Of a DNA stretch of 64,000 nucleotides, positions 1-8,213 are shown in pieces. Below the pieces are notes generated by a model that worked only from the letters and a program-made list of their open reading frames with translations, had not been told where the DNA came from and did no database searches. This DNA comes from Scatosoma sp045613545 (lineage in GTDB: Bacteria; Bacillota; Clostridia; Christensenellales; Borkfalkiaceae), in assembly GCA_045613545.1 (NCBI GenBank), contig JAZLBD010000001.1:1-64000 (forward strand), in the 5' to 3' direction. Within the stretch, counting starts at the first letter, position 1; every line of letters starts with the position of its first letter. The position numbers and the translations under genes were made by a program.

Positions 1-80
1 CTCGCTACGCCCACCGCTCTTGCAATATACCGCAACGCCAACAAATTAAATTTTTCAAGCTCTTCTCTTTCGTATTTCAT
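1..80 (-). CDS. Partial gene, possibly Rho N-terminal domain
   Basis: Only the first 26 codons are inside the window. The start ATG follows a good GGAGGGAG ribosome binding site. The peptide begins MKYEREELEKFNLLALRYIA and continues RAVGVAS, which resembles the SAP-like Rho_N domain found at the N-terminus of transcription termination factor Rho (pattern 'L..L.LR.IAR.LGV'). The same small domain occurs in other proteins, so Rho is an inference from a short piece. The gene lies directly downstream of a small-RNA terminator, so it needs its own promoter or read-through from the RNA gene. Confidence 0.4.
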   Translation of the reverse strand, partial: MKYEREELEKFNLLALRYIARAVGVA

Positions 81-90
81 CTCTCCCTCC

Positions 91-296
91 AAAAATAAAA
101 AAGTGCGCCAACCGAAGCTGACGCACAAAAACGCAAACTCCGATTGTTGTCACACAAACTGATTCAGACGCGAAAGATATACACATTCTAATCGTAGGAA
201 TTTGCATTTTATCAAACTCTAAGATTAGAATGCGCAAAGAAAAGGTAGGTATTCCAAAAAATACCTCTTCACGTATTTCTATGCAGTTTGTGTGAC
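91..296 (-). ncRNA. Structured small RNA, copy 1 of a tandem pair
   Basis: A non-coding transcript of about 200 nt can be drawn from sequence. It has a strong promoter just upstream, a 13-bp perfect closing stem (284-296 with 149-161) and an inner 10-bp stem (223-232 with 184-193). The apical loop holds 197-210, which can pair over 14 positions with 128-141 just upstream of the terminator, giving a long pseudoknot. The terminator hairpin is 103-126 with a UUCG-type loop, followed by a T tract at 91-102. A second paralogous unit lies immediately upstream. The family is not recognised; 6S RNA and raiA-type RNAs were considered. Confidence 0.75.
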
Positions 297-302
297 GTAG
301 TT

Positions 303-331
303 AGTATAACACATATTTTTTATTTTATCAA
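303..331 (-). promoter_or_regulatory. Sigma-A promoter of small RNA copy 1
   Basis: On the minus strand TTGATA (326-331) and TATACT (303-308) are separated by 17 bp. The predicted start falls at about 296, exactly where the closing stem of the RNA begins. The promoter sequence is nearly identical to that of the second RNA copy. Confidence 0.8.
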
Positions 332-346
332 ACGTTTTTACGTACA

Positions 347-557
347 TAAAATAAAAAAGTGCGCCAACCGAAGTTAACGCACCAAAACGCAGACTCCGAT
401 TGTCGCTCAACAAACCTTATGTGAAATGGGTTTAACACTTACATAAAAGGAATCTGCATTTTAACAAATTCAATATGTAAGTGTGACGAAAAAGAGCGTC
501 ATTATCCCTTCAAAAGACAAATAAACCCAAATTCTACACATATTTAATTTGTTGAGC
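347..557 (-). ncRNA. Structured small RNA, copy 2 of a tandem pair
   Basis: Paralogue of the RNA at 91-296 with the same architecture but a diverged sequence. The closing stem pairs 548-557 with 405-414, the inner stem pairs 474-483 with 436-445, and the apical loop segment 449-462 is complementary to 384-397 over 14 positions. The two copies differ by a compensatory A-U to G-C change in that pseudoknot, and their closing stems have different sequences but both pair. The terminator is 359-382 with a T tract. The bases conserved between copies are the loop motif, the 3' pseudoknot strand, the terminator and the promoter. Confidence 0.75.
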
Positions 558-563
558 ATAATT

Positions 564-592
564 AGTATAACACATATTTTTTATTTTATCAA
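564..592 (-). promoter_or_regulatory. Sigma-A promoter of small RNA copy 2
   Basis: TTGATA (587-592) and TATACT (564-569) on the minus strand with a 17-bp spacer; transcription would start at about 557 at the first base of the closing stem. Confidence 0.8.
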
Positions 593-610
593 GCGTTTTT
601 GTAAAAATAA

Positions 611-638
611 AAAACTCGGCCCCAAAAAGTCGAGTTTT
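611..638 (-). terminator. Intrinsic terminator after the rubredoxin fusion gene
   Basis: AAAACTCG (611-618) pairs with CGAGTTTT (631-638) around a short loop and is T/A-rich on both sides, so it could act in both directions. It lies just downstream of the gene ending at 686. Confidence 0.7.
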
Positions 639-685
639 TTAGATTTTCTATTCAATCCTTGCAAAAAGAGAACGCCCTCTTTTTC

Positions 686-1291
686 TTATTCCAACCTTTC
701 AAAATCTTCGGCTGGGTGTTTGCAAAGTGGACAAATAAAATCGCTCGGCAGTTCCCCCTCGTGCACGTATCCGCAAATTTTACAAACCCATTTTTCCCCT
801 TTTACGCTTACTTTGGGATTGGGTTTTACGTTTGCTAAATAGTGCGCGTACGTCATCGGCGGATCTTCGGAAATAACGTTTGCGTCCGTCACTTCCGCCA
901 CGAACAAGGTGTGCGTGCCGTAGTCGTACGCGTCCGTCACTTTAACCCCGATCACCGCCGAGGCGTATTTATCCAAATATTTCAAGCCGTTTTCCGCAGT
1001 CGGACAAGGGAAACTTTCGAATTTATCCTTTTCTCTTCCGCTGTAAAAACCAAACCGTTCGATCACGGAAAAGGGCGCTTGTTCCGACAAAACGCATACG
1101 TTCGCACAGCCCGTTTTTCGAAGAGTTTCTTCGGTATAATTGCTCTTATTCACAAAAATCGTCACGCGCTTGGGCGTTTCCGTGAGCATTTGTACGGTGT
1201 TGACGATCGCCCCGTTGTCCCTTTTCCCATCGTTCGTCGTAAGAACGTAAACCCCGTAAGAAAGGGTAAATAATGCTTCGTTATGGATCAT
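686..1291 (-). CDS. Flavin reductase-rubredoxin fusion (high molecular weight rubredoxin)
   Basis: 201 residues. The first ~155 form an FMN-binding flavin reductase domain. The last ~40 form a rubredoxin domain with the iron ligands in CKICGY and CPLCKH. This is the layout of clostridial high molecular weight rubredoxin (Hrb), a cytoplasmic electron carrier that passes electrons from NAD(P)H to flavodiiron proteins in O2 and NO detoxification. The start is supported by AGGAGGAAGAAAC-ATG. A single-gene unit with its own terminator. A free rubredoxin gene exists at 53780, and both fit an anaerobe. The physiological partner is not in this window. Confidence 0.88.
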   Translation of the reverse strand: MIHNEALFTLSYGVYVLTTNDGKRDNGAIVNTVQMLTETPKRVTIFVNKSNYTEETLRKTGCANVCVLSEQAPFSVIERFGFYSGREKDKFESFPCPTAENGLKYLDKYASAVIGVKVTDAYDYGTHTLFVAEVTDANVISEDPPMTYAHYLANVKPNPKVSVKGEKWVCKICGYVHEGELPSDFICPLCKHPAEDFERLE

Positions 1292-1321
1292 GTTTCTTCC
1301 TCCTACCTTGTATTATAAGCA

Positions 1322-2128
1322 TTAAAGAGAGTATTTATAAATGATTTCCTCTAAAAACGTACAGGAACGCTTGATCGCGGAGAGGTCTTGATAGTCTCCG
1401 CTATACACCTCCACGAGCAAAGGTCCGTTAAATCCGACGTCCGAAAGCTGTTTTATAAGTTTCGCAAAATCGAAATTCCCCTCCCCCGGCAAGCGAATTT
1501 TTCCGTTTTCGTCGACGTCGGAAAGATGGACGTGCGATAAATTTTTACCCATACTTTTCAAGTAATCGTCTACACTATACCCCGAAATGCGGGCTTGCTT
1601 GACGTCGAGCACCGTCGAAAGATCGGGGAAATTTTTCAAAATTTCGTCGAACGCTTGCGGACGATTGGCGAGCGCCCATTCCACGTTTTCCAGCGAAAGG
1701 GCTATACCGTGTCTGCTTTTACAAAAATTATCTATCTCTTTGAGGACGTTTGCGTAGCGTAAAAAATCGTCGTCTTTACCCTCAATCGTCGCCTTTTTAT
1801 AACGGGCGATGCCGTGAAAGGTGTAATATTTCGCCCCGAACGCTTCCCCCGCTTGCAACGCTTTATCCAAAAGGGAAAAAGAGTCCTCTTTCACCCGCGC
1901 GTTGGTGGAGAACAGTTGCGGTTCGATTTGGATATTCAACACGTGCATAGAATGTACGGGGAGATTGCCTTTATTTTTGGCGATCAACTCACCGAAAGAT
2001 TTTTCGTACTCGCAAAAAGAGGTCAAAAACACCTCCGAACAGGGGATTTTCCACTCGTTTAATAATTCCACCGCCTCTTCGTTGGGAAGCCGGTTAAAAA
2101 GCGTTGCCGTCGATACCCCTACTTGCAT
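1322..2128 (-). CDS. Sugar phosphate isomerase/epimerase-like TIM barrel
   Basis: 268 residues of the xylose isomerase-like / AP endonuclease 2 TIM-barrel superfamily. Recognisable segments are GAKYYTFHG, the SLENVEW strand end, TVLDVKQAR and HVHLSDVDENGKIRLPGEG, in the usual order of metal-binding His, Glu and Asp residues. Cytoplasmic, substrate unknown. Its start overlaps the end of the upstream EamA transporter by about 10 bp, so the two are translationally coupled and may handle the same sugar or polyol; that is inference only. Confidence 0.8.
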   Translation of the reverse strand: MQVGVSTATLFNRLPNEEAVELLNEWKIPCSEVFLTSFCEYEKSFGELIAKNKGNLPVHSMHVLNIQIEPQLFSTNARVKEDSFSLLDKALQAGEAFGAKYYTFHGIARYKKATIEGKDDDFLRYANVLKEIDNFCKSRHGIALSLENVEWALANRPQAFDEILKNFPDLSTVLDVKQARISGYSVDDYLKSMGKNLSHVHLSDVDENGKIRLPGEGNFDFAKLIKQLSDVGFNGPLLVEVYSGDYQDLSAIKRSCTFLEEIIYKYSL

Positions 2129-3048
2129 TCTTCCCCCTCCCTATATAGCGTTTTCCCCTCGTCGGTAATCGAGGCGGAAACGGAAGCGCCGAGCATAATG
2201 ACCGAGCCGATCAAAAGCGGATAGGAAAAATCCATTCTGCCAAACAGCAAACTAAAAGCTACGGCAAGCACCGACTCCAAGCTCAACAAAATAGCCGTGA
2301 GCGATTCGGATAATTTCTTTTGCGCTATAATTTGTATCACATAGCAAAAAGCGGAACTAAACACCGCCAAAAATAGAATGGGGAAAACCACCTCGTTTAT
2401 CTGCATCGTGGCAAGCTCTTCCCGTTCCAAAAGCAAAGCGCCGACAAGCCCTAATCCGCCCATCGAAAACATTTGCGCGATATTAAAATTGATCGGGTCC
2501 CAGCCCTTGTCTTTTTTACCCAGCAACAGGATTTGCGTCGCAAAAAATACCGAGCATACGACGCACAAAATATCCCCCGTTTGGAAACCTTTTCCGCCCT
2601 TCCAATCGGCGATAAAAAGCATACCGATCAAAAAAACCACGGCGTTGATAAGCGCTTTCTTTTCAAACTTTTTGGAAAGAAAACAGGATATGACGGGCAC
2701 TAAAACGACGTACGTACCCGTGAGCATTCCCCCGCGTCCCGGATCGGTGGTTCTAAGACCGACCGTTTGGAATAAAAATCCTAAAAAATTGACTCCGCCG
2801 AGAATCGTTCCCCAAACCCATTCGGATTTTTGGAACTTGTTCCGTTTTTTCCCCAAGCAAAGACGGGCGAGGATCAGAAAAAAACCCGCAAGCAAAAATC
2901 TACCTGCAAGCACGGAATACGGGCCCGCGCCCCCTATAAGAGCGTCGTCCGTCGCTATAAATCCATACCCCCAAATAACGGGTACGAAAGAAAGAAGTAG
3001 GATATACAGCCACTTCTTCTTGCTTTGTTTTGTTTTATTTTCTTGCAT
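2119..3048 (-). CDS. EamA-family (DMT) membrane transporter
   Basis: About 309 residues with ten predicted hydrophobic segments in two repeats, starting FVPVIWGYGFIATDDAL, a typical EamA/RhaT N-terminus. Drug/metabolite transporter superfamily members move small metabolites across the cytoplasmic membrane; the substrate cannot be read from sequence. I prefer the ATG at 3048, preceded by GAGG, to the GTG at 3066. Coupled to the downstream isomerase-like gene by overlap. Confidence 0.85.
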   Translation of the reverse strand: MQENKTKQSKKKWLYILLLSFVPVIWGYGFIATDDALIGGAGPYSVLAGRFLLAGFFLILARLCLGKKRNKFQKSEWVWGTILGGVNFLGFLFQTVGLRTTDPGRGGMLTGTYVVLVPVISCFLSKKFEKKALINAVVFLIGMLFIADWKGGKGFQTGDILCVVCSVFFATQILLLGKKDKGWDPINFNIAQMFSMGGLGLVGALLLEREELATMQINEVVFPILFLAVFSSAFCYVIQIIAQKKLSESLTAILLSLESVLAVAFSLLFGRMDFSYPLLIGSVIMLGASVSASITDEGKTLYREGEECK

Positions 3049-3200
3049 AATACCTCGATCACGCACTTTTACGCAGGGCGTTTTCCGTCCTCTTCGTTGG
3101 TTATTATTATATCTTATCCCGCTACGATTGTCAAGACAAAAAGCGAATAAAAAACACCGAACTACGGCGAAACGTGCAAGGGATTTTTTTCAGTCGAAAA

Positions 3201-3225
3201 GGCTAACGATATTTTTTCGTTAGCC
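3201..3225 (-). terminator. Intrinsic terminator after the XRE regulator
   Basis: GGCTAACGA (3201-3209) pairs perfectly with TCGTTAGCC (3217-3225), flanked by T runs; sits just downstream of the gene ending at 3258. Confidence 0.7.
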
Positions 3226-3257
3226 TCTTCCGTTTGCCTTACAAAGACGTTTGATTT

Positions 3258-3866
3258 TTACTTTTTCCAAACCTTTTTGCACCAAGTTCGTTTGTTGCAT
3301 TTCGGACACTTCAAGCGACGAGTTGTTCCTCTATGCATCGCCCACAACGCCTCCGTATAAGTAGGCACGATTTCATAACCGCAATTTTTACACTTGTACG
3401 CGCCGACGCTTACTTCCAGTTTTAAGGCGTAAAAGCAAGGTATCAAGAACACGACGCAAATTCCGATCATCGCAACCGCCTGCCACATCCCCTCGGGAAT
3501 CAAAAAGGCGGAGGCCAAAAGCCCTAAAAAGAGGGCGATCAAGCTGACGATTATAATTGCCCACATAGAATTCCAAATCGTTTTGTTTTTTTGCTCTAAT
3601 TCTTTCGCCAAATCCAGCAAAAGCTCTTCATTCGGCTCGTTTCCCTTTTCCTTACTATTTTTCTCCCCGCTTAACAATTCGTTTACGCTGATTCCGAGAA
3701 TACTGCAAAGCGCAAGCATAATCGAAGAATCGGGCATCGCAATTCCTCTTTCCCATTTGGATATTGCTTTATCGGTAATACCCAATTTTTCCGCCAACTG
3801 CATTTGCGTTAAGTCTTTCCGTTTTCTGCATTCGGCAATGAATTTTCCTATCTTTACTTGATCCAT
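3258..3866 (-). CDS. XRE-family regulator with membrane segments and zinc ribbon
   Basis: 202 residues. Residues ~7-62 are a Cro/CI helix-turn-helix (RKDLTQMQLAEKLGITDKAI). Two hydrophobic segments follow at about 100-145. The C-terminus carries a zinc-ribbon-like pair CKNCGY ... CPKCNK. This combination is common in clostridial membrane-tethered XRE proteins and suggests a regulator that senses something at the membrane. Targets are unknown. It is monocistronic with its own terminator. The gene starts just after a cluster of AT-rich sequence with no clear operator. Confidence 0.8.
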   Translation of the reverse strand: MDQVKIGKFIAECRKRKDLTQMQLAEKLGITDKAISKWERGIAMPDSSIMLALCSILGISVNELLSGEKNSKEKGNEPNEELLLDLAKELEQKNKTIWNSMWAIIIVSLIALFLGLLASAFLIPEGMWQAVAMIGICVVFLIPCFYALKLEVSVGAYKCKNCGYEIVPTYTEALWAMHRGTTRRLKCPKCNKRTWCKKVWKK

Positions 3867-4044
3867 AGCCCGCCTCCTTTCCTATATAGTATAAACCCCA
3901 CCACGTATAAAGTACACCCACCAACGGTTTAGTGGAGAGAAGTAAACCTTTGGTAGAGAAAACGTCGAGCGTAAAATGCCTTCGTATCGCTATATTTAGT
4001 ATAGCAAAAAAGAAAATAAAATGCATGTTGCCGTATTTAGACAA

Positions 4045-4073
4045 AAAACTCGACTTTGGAGAAGCCGAGTTTT
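4045..4073 (-). terminator. Intrinsic terminator after the acetyltransferase gene
   Basis: AAAACTCGACTTT pairs with GAAGCCGAGTTTT with one mismatch and G-U pairs. It lies ~50 bp after the stop of the DegV-acetyltransferase pair. The rest of the 3867-4123 gap shows no gene. Confidence 0.6.
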
Positions 4074-4123
4074 GTCAACGATTCCGTTGCAATCTTTATA
4101 CACAAAGGGATACGCCTGTCTTT

Positions 4124-5257
4124 TTATTCTACTTTCAAGCCCCAACAACGGTGGCGCTTGACAAGCTCCCTATCGTAGTTTTTCCAAAGATTTTGAATAT
4201 TTGCGTTTTCTTCAAGTTCGGGACCCGTTTCCAAATATTTTACGCCACGAGAAATAAGTCCTTGTAAAACGCTATTCATCACGAGCGCTACCGCGCCTTT
4301 ATTCGTTTCCGATTTCACGACGCCCACCGACATCATATCCGCTACGTCCGAATGGCTCATCGCTTGGATATACGGGATAATCCCGAACGGGAATACGTGT
4401 CCCTTGCCCTTTTGCAACACTTTGAGTAGCGACGGCATTACGAACCCGTACGAAACCACTTTATCGTCCTTAAGGACAGCCGCCGCAAATTCGGGAATCA
4501 ACGCTTGCTTGATGGTTTTCAGCGTTCTCGCCTTTTGCTTTTCATTCAAAGGGCTCGTTCCGTACAATCCCTCGAACGCCTCGTCTAGTACGTCCAAGCA
4601 TTGCATCAAATATTCGTCGAGTTTCTTCTTGTCTTTCTTCATCAAGCCCTTGATATCGAGAAGAGTATAGCCGTTTCGCTTGGCGATCACTTCGCTAAGG
4701 CGCGCCAATCTCTCGTCGCATTTTTCGGGGACTTTGATGCGGTAGCAATTCCAATCCACTACTTTATACGCGCCTAACTTTTCCATATGCGCTACGTAGT
4801 AGGGGTGGTTGTAAATTTCGATATACATACTGTCGCGGTCGAAACCGTCGATGAGCATACCCTCTTCGTTCAAGTCGGAAAAGCTCATAGGTCCGATGAT
4901 CTCGTCCATGCCCAGCTCCTTTGCCCATTCTTGAAGCTTAGAAAAGAGCGCTTTCGTCACTTCAAAATCGTCGATGACGTCGAAACGGGTAAAGCGGAGT
5001 TGTTTCGTGCCGAACTTTTCGTTTACCCCTTTGTGCCAAATCCCTGCAACCCGCCCCACGATTTTTTTGCCTTTATACGCGAGGAACATTTTACATTCGC
5101 AAAAGCGGAACGCGTCGTTTTGACTGGGGTCGAACTCGGACAATTCGTCCGCGTATAAGTTGGGCGCGGCATGGGGATTGTTCTTATACAGATCAATATA
5201 AAACTTAAAAAACTTTTTTTGGTCTTTTTTAGAAGAAATTTCTACTACTTTTATCAT
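4124..5257 (-). CDS. GNAT-like acyltransferase family protein (YghO-like)
   Basis: 377 residues. N-terminal part resembles the conserved bacterial family that includes E. coli YghO (KKFFKFYIDLYKNNPHA..P, then GPMSFSDLNEEG), with a GNAT-like core toward the C-terminus (SVGVVKSETNKGAVALVMNS, ETGPELEENANIQ). Cytoplasmic; the substrate is unknown. The ATG at 5257 overlaps the TGA of the upstream degV gene in an ATGA arrangement and has GGAGGA 7 bp upstream, so I choose it over the TTG at 5263. Co-transcribed with degV. Confidence 0.7.
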   Translation of the reverse strand: MIKVVEISSKKDQKKFFKFYIDLYKNNPHAAPNLYADELSEFDPSQNDAFRFCECKMFLAYKGKKIVGRVAGIWHKGVNEKFGTKQLRFTRFDVIDDFEVTKALFSKLQEWAKELGMDEIIGPMSFSDLNEEGMLIDGFDRDSMYIEIYNHPYYVAHMEKLGAYKVVDWNCYRIKVPEKCDERLARLSEVIAKRNGYTLLDIKGLMKKDKKKLDEYLMQCLDVLDEAFEGLYGTSPLNEKQKARTLKTIKQALIPEFAAAVLKDDKVVSYGFVMPSLLKVLQKGKGHVFPFGIIPYIQAMSHSDVADMMSVGVVKSETNKGAVALVMNSVLQGLISRGVKYLETGPELEENANIQNLWKNYDRELVKRHRCWGLKVE

Positions 5258-6138
5258 TCGCAATCCTCCAAGGGTATAGGGCGTTTATCCGCTACGAACA
5301 CCACGCCGAGCGTTCCCGCTCCGCAATGCGATCCGATCACGGGTCCGATAATTTGTTTTTCGATTTTCGCTTCGGGACGTTTTTCCTTTATCATTCGCTC
5401 TATGACGTCTGCGTCGTCCTCGCAGTCGGCGTGCAACACGTACACGGTATATTCCGTTCCCGTAAGCTCCTTGCAAACTTTGTCGGCAAGCACTCGAATC
5501 GCTTTTTTCTTGCCCACCACTTTTTCCGCAACGTTAAGACCGCCTTTGCTATCGAGCGTGAGCACCGGTTTGATCCCTAAAATCGTACCGGCAAACGCGG
5601 CGGTCGCCGTCAATCTGCCCCCTCTTTTTAAGTGCATCAAATCGTCCACGACGAAATACAGTGCCACTCGATCGCGGAAAGAGCGCAAAAACGCGAGGAT
5701 TTCTTCGTCCGATTTACCCTCTTTCTTCATTCTTGCCGCCGCCTCGACTTGTAAGCCCGCTCCTACGGAAATTGCCTTGGTGTCGAACACCTTACACTCC
5801 CTTTCGGGGTAGAGTTCTTTGAGTTCTTTGAGCGCGGAGTTCAGTTGATTAAAGGTACCGCTCATCGCGTGCGAAAAGCTCACGTACAAAACGTCCTCTC
5901 CCTTTTCGAAATAGGGAGTAAGAATTTCTTTATAATCCTCGGGGTTAAGCGCCATCGTTTTAGGGATTGCGCCACCTCTTACCGCATCGTAAAAATAAGG
6001 AAAATCCGTCTTTTCTCCAAGATCGTAATAAAATTCTTTATCCTCTACCAAATACGGCATAGAAATAAAATCTACGCCGAATTCTTTGAGCTTTGAAAAC
6101 CAAACTTCACTGTTGGAGTCACAAATGAGTTTGCTCAT
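5254..6138 (-). CDS. DegV family fatty acid-binding protein
   Basis: 294 residues matching the DegV/FakB family: N-terminal CDSNSE, PYLVEDKEFYYD, YVSFSHAMSGTFNQ, VFDTKAISVGAGL, and LMHLKRGGRLTATAAFAGTI are all family signatures. FakB proteins bind free fatty acids and present them to the kinase FakA to make acyl-phosphate; no fakA is in this window, so the partner is inferred from family knowledge. First gene of a two-gene unit driven by the promoter at 6203-6231. Confidence 0.9.
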   Translation of the reverse strand: MSKLICDSNSEVWFSKLKEFGVDFISMPYLVEDKEFYYDLGEKTDFPYFYDAVRGGAIPKTMALNPEDYKEILTPYFEKGEDVLYVSFSHAMSGTFNQLNSALKELKELYPERECKVFDTKAISVGAGLQVEAAARMKKEGKSDEEILAFLRSFRDRVALYFVVDDLMHLKRGGRLTATAAFAGTILGIKPVLTLDSKGGLNVAEKVVGKKKAIRVLADKVCKELTGTEYTVYVLHADCEDDADVIERMIKEKRPEAKIEKQIIGPVIGSHCGAGTLGVVFVADKRPIPLEDCE

Positions 6139-6202
6139 CGTCCTATCTCCTTCATCGATTGTTGTACAAGCGATTTGTCTTTCGTTTATTTTTGACTTTT
6201 AT

Positions 6203-6231
6203 ATTGTAACATTATTTTATGACTTTGTCAA
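6203..6231 (-). promoter_or_regulatory. Promoter of the degV operon
   Basis: Minus-strand TTGACA (6226-6231) and TACAAT (6203-6208) with a 17-bp spacer, 65 bp upstream of the degV start. Confidence 0.8.
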
Positions 6232-6321
6232 ATAAATGAGCATAAAAATGTTTCCTTTTTCTTCCTTGGGGGAAATTTTATTGCTTGCTACAATTTTTTT
6301 GAAAAAACACGTTCGATACGC

Positions 6322-6350
6322 TTGACAAAACGCATTTTTTTCTTTATACT
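6322..6350 (+). promoter_or_regulatory. Promoter of the ABC exporter operon
   Basis: TTGACA (6322-6327) and TATACT (6345-6350) with a 17-bp spacer, about 75 bp upstream of the first ABC gene and divergent from the degV promoter. Confidence 0.85.
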
Positions 6351-6428
6351 TTCCTATATTCTACGATTGTCGCGCTCGCGCGAAAGAAAAAGGCGGTTTA
6401 TTGCCTGAAAAATAAACAAGGAGAAGGT

Positions 6429-8213
6429 ATGTTATTTGGCAAGCACATCAATCGGTACTATTTGCGCTTTTTCGCCGTTTTGCTCTTAGGGCTCGTTGCG
6501 CTTATAGCCGTTGATTTTATACAACTGGAAGTGCCTAAACTGTATCGAATGGTCGTTGATGGGATCGACAAAGGGGTCGTCGTGAAAAGCGGAAAAGAAT
6601 ACGCCTTTGATATGGATTTTCTGCTCGATGAAATTTGCCGTCCTTTCCTCTTCATTATTTTGGTTATGGTGGTGGGGCGGTTTTTGTGGCGCATTTGCTT
6701 TTTCGGTTCGGCGATCAAGGTGGAAACCGACCTCCGTCGTCGTATGTTCGACCACTGCAAAAATTTATCGCAACAATATTATCAAGTGAATAAAGTCGGG
6801 AATATGATGTCCCTATTTACCAACGATTTGGAAACCGTCCAAGAATGTTTCGGTTCGGGACTTTTGATGCTCTTCGACGCTTTGTGTTTAGGGCTTTTAT
6901 CCCTTTACAATATGTTCCAAATGAACAAACTGCTCACTTTATTCGCGCTCGTGCCTATGTGCTTTATGTTTATCGTAAGCTCGATCGTGAGCAAGGTCAT
7001 GATGAAGAAATGGCAAGAGCGTCAAGCCGCCTTTTCTAAACTTTCCGACTTTTCGCAGGAAAGTTTTTCGGGGATTGCGGTTATCAAAGCGTTCGTAAAA
7101 GAAGTGAAAGAACTTTGGGCGTTTAAGAAACTCAATAAGGAAAACGAAGAAAAAAATATCACCTACACGAAGATCTCCACCCTGCTCCGCATCTCCGTCA
7201 CGTTGTTTGCGGAATCGGTTATTTGCATCATTTTAGGATACGGCGGATATCTCGTCTATAAAGGGGTATTCTCGGCGGGCGCGCTCGTGGAATTCACCGG
7301 ATATTTCAGTTCTATTTTGTGGCCGATTATGGCTATTTCCGAACTCATTGAAATGCAATCGAGAGGAAAGGCTTCCCTTAGAAGAATCGGCGAGCTTTTA
7401 GAAGCGCCTATGCACGTCGTCGATAAAGCGGGAGCTAGTGAGGTGGAAACCCTCTCGGGGAACATCGAATTTAGAAATCTTACGTTCCGTTATCCGGACA
7501 CGGATTATAACAGTCTTGAGGACGTTTCTTTCCAAATTCACGCAGGCGAAAACGTGGGGATTATCGGCAAAACGGGATCGGGGAAAACCACCCTCGTCGA
7601 TTTAATTCTCCGCACTTACAACGTAGCGGACGGTACCGTGTTCGTCGATGGAATGGACGTAAACGACATCACCATTCATTCGGTGCGGAAAAACGCGGCG
7701 TACGTACCCCAAGATAATTTCCTCTTTAGCGAAACGATCGAAAACAACATCTCGTTCGGGCTTGAAACGTTCGAGGAAGAATCGGTGATAGAGGCGGCGA
7801 AACTTTCCGTCGTGCACGACAATATAGCCGAATTCACCAAAGGATACAAGACGGTTCTCGGCGAACGAGGGGTGACCGTTTCGGGCGGACAAAAGCAACG
7901 CATTTCCATCGCGCGAGCTTTGCTCAAAAACGCGCCCATACTCATTTTGGACGATTCCGTTTCCGCCGTGGACACGAACACCGAAAAGGCTATTTTGGAA
8001 AACTTAAGGAACAATCGCGCGGGAAAAACGACGATTTTAATCGCCCACCGCGTGTCCACCGTCGAGGGTATGGACAAGATTATTTTTATGGACGAGGGGA
8101 AAGTTTTGGCGGTTGGAAAACACGAAGAACTTTTGCGCTCTTGCCCTGCTTATAAACTTACCGTGGAACTCCAAAAATTAGAAGAGGAAAAGGAGGGAAG
8201 TGAAAATGTTTAA
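6429..8213 (+). CDS. ABC exporter half-transporter, degenerate ATPase site subunit
   Basis: 594 residues: an N-terminal six-helix ABC exporter membrane domain (to about residue 310) and a nucleotide-binding domain with Walker A GKTGSGKTT, signature VSGGQKQR and Walker B ILILDDS. The residue after Walker B is Asp where the catalytic Glu is expected. That is the pattern of the non-canonical subunit in heterodimeric exporters such as LmrCD/BmrCD. RBS AAGGAG precedes the ATG. The stop overlaps the next gene, which supplies the canonical subunit. Substrate not determinable; multidrug or lipid-like compounds are typical. Confidence 0.92.
   Translation: MLFGKHINRYYLRFFAVLLLGLVALIAVDFIQLEVPKLYRMVVDGIDKGVVVKSGKEYAFDMDFLLDEICRPFLFIILVMVVGRFLWRICFFGSAIKVETDLRRRMFDHCKNLSQQYYQVNKVGNMMSLFTNDLETVQECFGSGLLMLFDALCLGLLSLYNMFQMNKLLTLFALVPMCFMFIVSSIVSKVMMKKWQERQAAFSKLSDFSQESFSGIAVIKAFVKEVKELWAFKKLNKENEEKNITYTKISTLLRISVTLFAESVICIILGYGGYLVYKGVFSAGALVEFTGYFSSILWPIMAISELIEMQSRGKASLRRIGELLEAPMHVVDKAGASEVETLSGNIEFRNLTFRYPDTDYNSLEDVSFQIHAGENVGIIGKTGSGKTTLVDLILRTYNVADGTVFVDGMDVNDITIHSVRKNAAYVPQDNFLFSETIENNISFGLETFEEESVIEAAKLSVVHDNIAEFTKGYKTVLGERGVTVSGGQKQRISIARALLKNAPILILDDSVSAVDTNTEKAILENLRNNRAGKTTILIAHRVSTVEGMDKIIFMDEGKVLAVGKHEELLRSCPAYKLTVELQKLEEEKEGSENV

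Noticed and set aside
91..557. 6S RNA assignment
   Set aside because: Size and closing stem would fit, but the 14-bp pairing of the apical loop to the 3' end and the strongly asymmetric bulge do not match the 6S central-bubble layout as I know it.
91..592. Tandem units as CRISPR repeats or type III antitoxin repeats
   Set aside because: Only two units of ~250 bp with internal divergence, each with its own promoter and terminator, and no cas or toxin gene nearby.
842..1273. Plus-strand frame opposite the flavin reductase-rubredoxin gene
   Set aside because: Antisense to a gene with clear metal-binding motifs.
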